From NCBI GenBank assembly GCA_029721435.1, contig CM056588.1:38333430-38397429 (forward strand): a stretch of 64,000 bases of DNA. The letters run 5' to 3'. Position numbers and translations under genes: made by a program. This DNA is from Gymnothorax reevesii. Its lineage: Eukaryota; Chordata; Actinopteri; Anguilliformes; Muraenidae. The stretch's first letter is position 1, and every line of letters begins with the position of its first letter. Below, in pieces: positions 56,801 to 64,000 of the stretch. The notes beneath the pieces are model-generated. The model saw only the letters and a program-made list of their open reading frames with translations. It had not been told where the DNA came from and ran no database searches.

Positions 56801-57708
56801 TCCCCAAATCTGACCCTCAAATCCAAATCCAGCCCTGGTTTTCTCTCTCTCCAGGAAATTAATTGAACAGTTATTCTCACTTGTATGTTCAGACTGTCAT
56901 CAAGTCTGACATTCTCCAGTGAAGGGAGGGTGGAAAATCAGCAGTTCTGGGCCCTCGAGGATCATGATTTTGGGCGCCTTGTCCTGTAGTTCAGTGAGAT
57001 CCCTATCTCTTATGAGGTGTTGCCTGGTTAGTGTTCAAAGGAAAATATTGAAGTCAGGGAATGACCAGGAACTAGGATGGGCAGACCTGCCATATGCCTT
57101 GCGGAAAGGGCTATTATGGTAATTTTGCTCTTGGATTCTGCACTCTTGTGGCTGGTTCTTAAATGTCTCGGCCACTTTTGTGTTGGCTGTTGAGTACACT
57201 CATCCACAAGGAGCGAATTTATTTTGAGTTTGACAACTGCCGTTTGGTACCCACCAGCACAGGTTCCTGGTTTTTGAGAAGTAATTGATTGAACTTTGTT
57301 TTGGCTAAAGTTCGGCGACTTGAGGCTTAATTTGTCGGCTATGTGCTGTGAGGCTGCAAGCAGCCTGGTCAGGATAATGATAGTGAAAGGAATTAAGGAA
57401 GTTGGTCAGGCTCTGAGCACTGTTAAGATCAGGAAACTGAACCATGTAAAACACAGCGGCCACCTGTAGGTTAGCACCTATATTTCCATACAAGTGAGGT
57501 CACTCACCCAGACTTTTCATTCAATCAGCCATTCCTCATAGTAGTGAATCCTGTGCTGATATTTTGTATATGTTCGTGCCTTTTGTATGATGGCTGTGAA
57601 CACTGGCATGACCTCCCTCCCTCCATTTCTGCAGAGGAGAAGAAAGAAGAGAAGAAGGAAGAATCCGAAGAATCCGAGGACGACATGGGATTCGGTCTAT
57701 TCGACTAG
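53704..57708 (+). CDS. rplp2: 60S acidic ribosomal protein P2 (RPLP2)
   Basis: P2 pairs with P1 on the P0 base to form the lateral stalk of the large ribosomal subunit, where elongation factors bind. Coding exons are 53704-53826, 55885-55933, 56520-56618 and 57635-57708 (345 nt, 114 residues; human 115). It begins MRYVAAYLLAALGGN, the dimerisation domain, followed by an Ala/Gly-rich hinge (residues about 65-90) and the acidic tail with the invariant ending DDMGFGLFD that contacts elongation factors. All junctions are GT-AG and phases agree. The mammalian gene hosts an H/ACA snoRNA (SNORA52) in an intron. I looked for one here but could not establish it by eye. Confidence 0.97.
53827..55884 (+). 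other. RPLP2 intron 2
   Basis: About 2.1 kb, AT-rich. It has a pyrimidine run near 55500-55525 and no exon. No snoRNA box pair was convincing. Confidence 0.8.
55885..55933 (+). CDS. rplp2: RPLP2 coding exon 2
   Basis: Encodes VITELNGKSVDEVIAQ plus one base. Acceptor CCTCACAG; donor CCAAG|GTGAGT, phase 1. Confidence 0.96.
56520..56618 (+). CDS. rplp2: RPLP2 coding exon 3 (hinge)
   Basis: Encodes GCGKLASVPSGGATAV and an Ala/Gly/Pro hinge ending APAA plus one base. Acceptor TTTTCCAG; donor GCTG|GTGCGT. An open frame continues past the donor, but only splicing to the exon at 57635 gives the conserved tail. Confidence 0.95.
56793..56975. repeat. Dispersed MITE-like repeat in RPLP2 intron 4
   Basis: GGGCTCCCCAAATCTGACCC on the left and GGGCCCTCGAGGATCATGAT on the right match the repeat at 33085-33245. 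It accounts for about 180 bp of this intron. Confidence 0.6.
57635..57708 (+). CDS. rplp2: RPLP2 coding exon 4 (acidic C-terminus)
   Basis: Encodes EEKKEEKKEESEESEDDMG, FGLFD, stop TAG at 57706-57708. Acceptor TTTCTGCAG. Confidence 0.97.
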
Positions 57709-57727
57709 GCCCTCGCCTGATCAATCA

Positions 57728-57733
57728 AATAAA
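57728..57733 (+). terminator. rplp2: RPLP2 poly(A) signal
   Basis: AATAAA 20 bases after the stop codon, giving the very short 3'UTR usual for ribosomal-protein genes. Confidence 0.85.
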
Positions 57734-57771
57734 TTTTCTAGATACAAATTCTGTTTGCCTTTAGATGTTTC

Positions 57772-57773
<2 letters not shown>

Positions 57774-57821
<48 letters not shown>
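57774..57821. repeat. (TG)n microsatellite
   Basis: A pure TG run of about 45 bp just after the RPLP2 transcript end. Confidence 0.95.
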
Positions 57822-57872
57822 CATCCATTCTTGTGCTGTCATCCTGCAGATTAGCAAATGGAATCCTCTGGA

Positions 57873-58080
57873 GCATTGGTTACAAACCCTATTCCTGGAG
57901 ATGTACCATTATATAGGTTTTCACTCCAACTCTGGAAAACATGCCTCATGCAAAATCTTCAGATCATGTTTAGCTGCTGTTTAGTTGGGTCAGGTGTGCT
58001 GGATGAAGGTTGGAATGAAAATCTATGGGATGGTAAATCTTCACAGACATGGGAGACCACTTTTTGCAGACCACTGTTAT
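57873..58080. repeat. MITE with inverted ends
   Basis: GCATTGGTTACAAACCCTAT at the left and the reversed GACCACTGTTAT-type right end, with GGTTTTCACTCCAACTC and TTGGAATGAAAATCT as complementary inner phrases, follow the pattern of a common teleost inverted-repeat element. Confidence 0.65.
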
Positions 58081-61000
58081 AAGGAGTGTTGGGTCTCCAA
58101 TGGAGGGAGAGTTATAATGAGTGCGTTGCCTTTAAGTTCAAGGATCTTCACATTCAGGCCTATTGAGCCTTCTGGCAGTGGTCGTATATGAACGCACTTA
58201 CTTAACGTTCACATTACAAAGCTTGTTCTTCAATTCCGATTTTTTGCCTAGATCAAATTTGCCTATCTTGACGGTTCAGATACCTGTATATAATGTGAAC
58301 GCATCTGCCCTCTGTAATGGCAAATTGCGCACATTTTGATACGTGTTTGCACGATTCACGTACATTGCAAACAACGTCTTATTTGTGAGGGCACTCATGG
58401 TATTGAGACCTGAATTAAACTTTCAAACTGAGAATATGGGCATGTTGTGGAAAATGTGGATTTTGGCCTGGAGAACGGCACACAGGTCATCAGCTGCATG
58501 TGATAATGTCCAGAGGGCGAGAAAAGCCAAGCGGTCAGCTTTTTAGCTTTAACAGTGCTCAGCACATGCATGCAGGCAGAAGGTCCCATGGATTCTGATC
58601 TGACTGTTCTCATGCGTGTTGCATGGCCACACGTCAGATTTGTATTCAGTCTAGGACTACATATGAAAGTGGCTCAATTCTGATTTGACGCAAGATCAAA
58701 TACCTGTGTCCACATAGCCCTGAAGTTATCAGATCTGCATCACATTAAGGGAAAATATTAGATTTGGGTCTCCAGTCTGGTAACGTAAATGTAGCATCGA
58801 TGATAAAGCCACTGATGGACTAATTGGTCCATATTCTTTTTTGCATTGGCTGATTGTTGAATCGGCTATAGACCCTGACCCTACTGCACCGCTGCTGGTA
58901 TGGGGTACAGATCTGCTCATGATTCTGCTTATGAAGGTCTATTGCAAGGACCATGGGGGTTGACCACTAAAATCTGGCATGTAACTGCATGGCTGGGACA
59001 AAATCCTGCACCCACACTGCCTCTCTATAAAAACTTTGGCCAAAAGGCCAGGGCACTGCTGCAGTTATTGTTTGACTGAAAATAGTGAGAGCTGTCTGCT
59101 TCCCTGCACAGGTGCGACACTGTTCTGCAGGATCGACAAGTAGCTTTTAACAGTCTCCGAACATCCTGCTTGCTTCCCATCAAGATGGCTTTAATCTTGA
59201 CGTACAGGACCCCTGCTGTTTGTTGTTGCCGGCCACCAGGGCTTGAAGTGACTGCGTCACTCCATATATCTGGATCTGCTACCTGCAATTGTTTGTTTTG
59301 GCTCGTCGTTGCAACTAGGCAGTTGTGTTTTGTTCCCACTCATTTATGTGTGTTCAGCACTTTTTTTAATCACAATCAAACAAATGAGTGCTCATGCGTG
59401 TCTCTCAAAGTTTGAGTTTCAATGATATCCGGGGGGTTTTTCTTGGAGTATGGTCTTCAATTTTGTATGTGACACTATCTGTATTCGTCTGATGATGGAA
59501 TGTCAAGTCTTTAATTTTGACTTCTAGCAATTAGATACACAAGCATATAAAAACCAGCAGGGGGCGACTCATTGCCAAAAAAAAAAAAGAAAACCGTCCA
59601 AATGAGTCCTCAAATGTGTAACATGCACTTGTAATATGCTTACAGTGGTAAAAGTAAGATGTTCCGTTCCATCAGTCATTCCATCGACTCAAAATGTAGC
59701 AGAAACTAGCAGACCTTGGAGAAAGACCAACAATCCATGTTTTTTCTCTTCAGAACTCCTGTTTGGTCATCACTGAGTCAAGCGGGCTGAAGGAAAGTCC
59801 CTAGAAATCCACTTTTTAATGATGAACCAGATATTTAATTGGAAAAATATAAATTTGGGCACAGAGGGTGGTGCTGTTGCCTCCCAGCAAGAAGGTTCTG
59901 GGTTCCAGTCCCACCTGGGGCCTTTCTGTATATAGTTAGCTTGTTCTCCTCATGTTTGCACGGGTTTCCTCCACATATTCTGGTTTCCTCTCTCAGTCCA
60001 GTCACACATGTCTGGCTAATTGGAGACTGTAAATTGCCCATAGGTCATCAAGTGCGAGTGGATGATGTGTGAACCGTGTGATGGATTGTGAACTGTCCGA
60101 GGTGGGTTCCTGCCTCACAGCCTACTTTATCAAGTGAAATAAATGGGGTACAAAATGGATGAATGGAATAAAAATGTTACGATCGAAGCTACAGTTATAA
60201 TTTTGTGTTCGATATTAGTCCCCTCAGGTTAACGTTAAGCCCCTCATTTCTCTAACACATTCTCAGGGCTTCTTAGCATGAATTAAAATCAGTCACTGTC
60301 AAAGCAATACAACACAAAGATAAACATCTTAATAATAATAATAATAATGGATAAATTGTTCCACATTGTCCATTTCTGTCATTCTCTAGCCCCAGGGTTT
60401 TGTAATTAGGTGGTGTGGTGGAGCACAAAACCTGCAGTCTTCTTTTTTTATATTTGTATACTGCTAGGATGCATCCCAGCCACCTCTGCCTCTGATCTGC
60501 ATTAATCTACAGATGCAGTGCTTTATATGCATTATACTTTATGCTTGTGATGACTTTCCAGGTCTCTGGTACCTATCAAATCTATAGGGCCTTGCCCATT
60601 AATAAATGGCTCTCGACCAGAGGAATTGTGACTACTGGTTTGGTACAAATTGATACAAGCTGATGTGTGGTGTGCCCTCTGGCACAAAATGGCTGCTGTC
60701 GCATCATCCAGCTGGGTGCTGCACATTGGTGGTGGAGAGATGAGATTATCCCATATGACTGTAAAGCACTTTGAGTCTCTATGAGAAGGCACTATATAAA
60801 TGCAAACTCCAGTTCAATTCAAGATTTAAAAAAACATCTAATCTGTGGGTGGATATATATTTGGCTCATCAGCGTGGGTGTATGTGAATGTAGATGCACA
60901 CACTCAAGTAAATGTATGTAAACTTCCTAGTGAGCTACTGTGGTTGATTCTGTAGTACGATGTTGCCATAGAAACCACATGCCACTTTGAAATATTTCCA

Positions 61001-62319
61001 CAATACACCGGTGATCTCATAATATGAGCAGAACGTAGCCATATAGAGATCAATAGATGGCAGTGGCATGCCACCACTGCATCGGCTGCCTGCCGAACAG
61101 CTCAAACATTAGAAGGTAGCGACTACATATAAGGTTTCAGACAGGAAAGAGCCCTCCTACATTGCAGGATGATTAGCATTGTATGATAAACAAATCCTAG
61201 AGCTTGAACAGCAAGCGATTTAATGATGATGCACAGTCTCTCCAGTCTTCTGGGTAAAGATCCTGCATTCTTTGTCCTTGCCATTCATAGGATTACCTTC
61301 ATTTTAAAATCAGAAATGTTGAAAAATAATTCAAATTTTTTCTGGACCAAACTTTTACAAATGACTCAGCTGTGTGGTTTATTATTATTCCACACATTTT
61401 GAAATCGTGTTTGGTCCGCAATATCATTGTATAAGAGAATCGGGTGAAAGAACATTTGGCAAGTAATTAAGTTAATTGGCAGCAGATGTGTAACATGATT
61501 GGCTATAAAAGGGATGTCTAAGAAATGCTGAGTCTCTCAGAAGTAAAGTTGGCCAATTGTTGAAAATTTTCCGAGGGCAGAAATCATATTAAAATCAGCT
61601 TGTATTCACAGTTATAATAGGCCTTATATGTAGGCCCTATTTGAATGAAGGCTATATTTATGTATTGAAATGACTCATGAAAGATGGTTGATGTGACTTT
61701 TGTTTGAACATTAGCGATATAATATGAACGGGCAAAAATAATTTTCAACCTGTGTCTTCTGTTCGTGGAAGTGTCTGCTGTTTGCGTCCACCAATGGCTG
61801 TGGTTCAGTTAATTAGATATATACACCAAATTATCACTTATTGACAAAAACAAACAAAAAAAAAAAAACAAAAAAACAAAAGAAATGGTTTATAAAAGGA
61901 CGCACAAACGCTCCTCTGATATCATCTGCAAGCCTACGGACAGAATTATTGACAAACGTAAAATTGAGGAAATGACAGGGTTTGATTAAATAATTGCAGG
62001 CATTCCGATTAATCTTTTGTCATTGTTGTGAATTAATAGTGAAAAGCAACTTTTTGTATGGACTTAAAGAAAATGCCGCGCTTTGATATCCATTAGAGCG
62101 CAGATGATATTAATAAGCCCGTCTGTGCCGCATATTAAAAATGGGAGTGTTTTTTTTTTTTTGCGTCAGTGATTGTTTTACCTTTGCGCGCGCATGTGTG
62201 GGTGTATGCCTGTCTGCGTGTGACACTGTCTCCGCCAGGGGGCGAAATTCGGTGCACCGGATCAGTCTGTCACTCTCCCCCGATTAGAAGTTGCATCTAC
62301 CCGGGCGAGAGTGAGGAAG
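58081..62319. other. Intergenic region, RPLP2 to PPP1R12
   Basis: About 4.2 kb. It contains a SINE at 59858-60170, (ATA)n near 60332-60350, a SINE/LINE tail-like phrase AAGCACTTTGAGTCTCTATG near 60762, and A-rich simple sequence at 61845-61880. The last 150 bases are GC-rich and probably hold the PPP1R12 promoter and 5'UTR. No exon recognised. Confidence 0.65.
59858..60170 (+). mobile_element. tRNA-headed SINE
   Basis: The head TGTTGCCTCCCAGCAAGAAG and GGTTCTGGGTTCCAGTCCCA (B-box-like) is followed by CCTGGGGCCTTTCTGTATAT, GTTTGCACGGGTTTCCTCC and GACTGTAAATTGCCCATAGG. This is the standard wording of an abundant teleost SINE family. The tail is AAATGGATGAATGGA. Confidence 0.8.
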
Positions 62320-62595
62320 ATGGCGGCAGATGATCGCTCCCGGTCCGAAGCTGCCCGGCAGCGACGGCAGGATCAGCTCCAACGGTGGCTGGGGTCCGAA
62401 ACTGACCGGACAGTCCCTGAGATACGAGAGCGGCCCGCGGGTAACGAGGGGCGGCGGGCTCGGGTTCGCTTCACACAGGGCGCTGTATTCATGGCTGCTT
62501 GCTCGGCCGGGGACCGGGAGGAGGTGGCTGCATTGCTACGCCAAGGAGCTGATATCAACCATGCAAACATAGACGGACTGACAGCGTTGCATCAG
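62320..62595 (+). CDS. Protein phosphatase 1 regulatory subunit 12 (MYPT family), exon 1
   Basis: Targets PP1c to myosin light chain. ATG at 62320 in a Kozak-like context (GGAAGATGG); 92 codons, donor CATCAG|GTCAGA, phase 0. An N-terminal basic helix (EAARQRRQDQLQRWLGSETD) is followed by the PP1-docking RVxF motif RVRF at residues 48-51, then GAVFMAACSAGDREEVAALL and the first ankyrin repeat RQGADINHANIDGLTALHQ. Human PPP1R12A exon 1 also ends at DGLTALHQ. The family is certain; among the paralogues, the start (SEAARQRR...) looks closest to PPP1R12B/12C, but one exon does not settle it. The remaining exons lie to the right. Confidence 0.93.
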
Positions 62596-64000
62596 GTCAG
62601 AAGCGGTGACTTTTTAATCTTTTCTTCTTTATTCTCCCAGCCGAGCCGCAGGTTCCAATCGCTGACCGATGTATACCTTCTAAGGAATGGGAATCCCGGT
62701 ATATAGATTCGTGAACTTGCGCTAGCAATTGCGAGCTAACAAAATGACAGCGGCGAACTTCAACACGTCACACGGTTAGCTTAGCTTGCCCGAACTTGTA
62801 AAAGTTGTTCGGCAGATGAAAAGTAGATAAAAAAGTTGCCTAACTTGCTGGATGACCTTTAACATTATTTCACATGACGGAAACAGAAAAAAATCCGTAC
62901 ATGTGTGCTGATTTTTGCAATATTGTTATAGCAATCTAACCATTTTAAGATTTGGACTTGTTATATAAAGCGGTTAGACCTTTGCTGATCGCCCAGGAAA
63001 AGAGGCTGTAAAGCCAAGCTAGTCTTGGGCTTTAGTGAGATTTTCACCGACTGGATTTGATCATATTCGTGGATATATGGAGGACACAGGCGATGCTTTT
63101 TAACCTGCTTGCTTGTCAAGACTGTTTTATTTATTTGCAGACATTTCCGCTCTGTAGATCCTGATGTTGCCAATGCGCTTTTGTGAGCAGTTCAACATTT
63201 ACTTTGCTCAGAAGGCAACGTTATCATTGCAACGCCTTTGGATGCCCCTGACTTTTGTAAGCGATTGGTTTGTATTTACATTTCTTTTTGCGCGATAGTG
63301 TTTCTTCATAGCAAACGTTGGCTTCGACGGGGGTTGATACACTCGATTTTCACTTAATTTATTTGGTGAAATTAAGTTCACTGGTTTAGCTACCGACCTA
63401 CCCCCTTGGTCCTGAGTGAGAGGAAGTAGCATAACGGAAAGTACTTTTTTGGGTTGGGGCTCTGTTTGTGTGCTGTATAGCCCCCATTTTTTCCGCCTCT
63501 TTCCTTTGTGGTAGACGTTTGATGAATGCCAGAGGTAGTCCTGAGGGCTGCCCAAAATTTGAAGCGGAAAATTGAAATGTCACGTTGTTGTCACTTCAAT
63601 CTGTCAACGAAGTCATGAATGTAAGATGTGCTGCGAAGTTGGCTTACTCTGCGAATGGCACCGTCACTGCATTGCCCACTAATATCCCTCACCGTCGCTG
63701 AGAAACACGGTCCTGGTCGCAATTGATGGGTGCGGGGTTTCCCCTCTATGCATGAGGTTATCAAAATAAGGCACTACCGTTGGTGGCTTGGCCAATTTAA
63801 CTTAGTACGGTCCATCAGACAAATAATTGACTTTTTTGTGTATTTGGGGAAAAAAAGATGTCAAAATCATGCCGTGATGCAAGAATTGAGACTGTTTGAA
63901 ACGTTTTGTCATTCGCGAGGAGCTTGTGATGGTCATACCTGTAATTGATGGGATGACGGGTGTAGGCGGTGGATGAGATGGTAAGCAGGTGCTTACTCTA
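62596..64000 (+). other. PPP1R12 intron 1, start
   Basis: 1.4 kb after the exon 1 donor. It begins with unique sequence. No second exon (expected to start ACIDEN or similar) appears before the window ends. Confidence 0.8.

Noticed and set aside
53827..57634. Intronic snoRNA (SNORA52 equivalent) in RPLP2
   Set aside because: Expected from mammals, but I could not find a convincing H box/ACA hairpin pair by eye. A covariance-model search would decide.

Overview
This is vertebrate nuclear DNA, and the evidence points to a teleost fish. The genes are split by introns with GT-AG junctions, coding density is low, and the intergenic and intronic DNA is full of teleost-type repeats: a 5S-rRNA-headed SINE, tRNA-headed SINEs, Tc1 and short inverted-repeat elements, an L2-like LINE end, and (TG)n and (GA)n runs. 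Nothing looks bacterial, viral or organellar. I could not determine the species.

Four protein-coding genes can be supported. (1) 1680-3933, minus strand: the first two coding exons of SLC25A22 (mitochondrial glutamate carrier 1). The rest of the gene lies off the left edge, and a likely 5'UTR exon sits near 25.2-25.4 kb. (2) 27984-51924, minus strand: a complete PIDD1 gene (p53-induced death-domain protein), reconstructed here as 14 coding exons with consistent phases, about 1021 residues. Its order is an N-terminal low-complexity extension, leucine-rich repeats, two ZU5-type modules with the autoproteolysis region, a UPA region and a C-terminal death domain. (3) 53110-57735, plus strand: a complete RPLP2 gene (60S acidic ribosomal protein P2, 114 residues, five exons, a pyrimidine-rich start and a poly(A) signal). 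(4) 62320-62595, plus strand: the first coding exon of a PPP1R12 (MYPT) family myosin-phosphatase targeting subunit, running off the right edge. The grouping SLC25A22 - PIDD1 - RPLP2 matches human 11p15.5. PPP1R12 next to RPLP2 is not the human arrangement.

Layout: 0-25 kb is SLC25A22 and what is probably its long first intron, with many repeats. 25.4-27.8 kb is intergenic. 28-52 kb is PIDD1, with repeats in its larger introns, including a 3.5 kb foldback element at 47.35-50.82 kb that has a Tc1 element inside it. 52-53.1 kb is the divergent PIDD1/RPLP2 interval. 53.1-57.7 kb is RPLP2. 57.7-62.3 kb is intergenic. 62.3-64 kb is PPP1R12 exon 1 and the start of its intron.

The most interesting observations are: (a) several minisatellites lie on splice junctions. 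The repeat unit contains the exon end plus the 5' splice site (SLC25A22 second coding exon, PIDD1 exon 13), lies just after a donor (PIDD1 exon 11), or resembles an acceptor (PIDD1 exon 7). (b) The first PIDD1 autocleavage motif reads QFS instead of HFS, while the second, exactly 142 residues later, keeps HFS. (c) The 3.5 kb foldback element has inverted arms of about 600 bp and a 4-bp target duplication.
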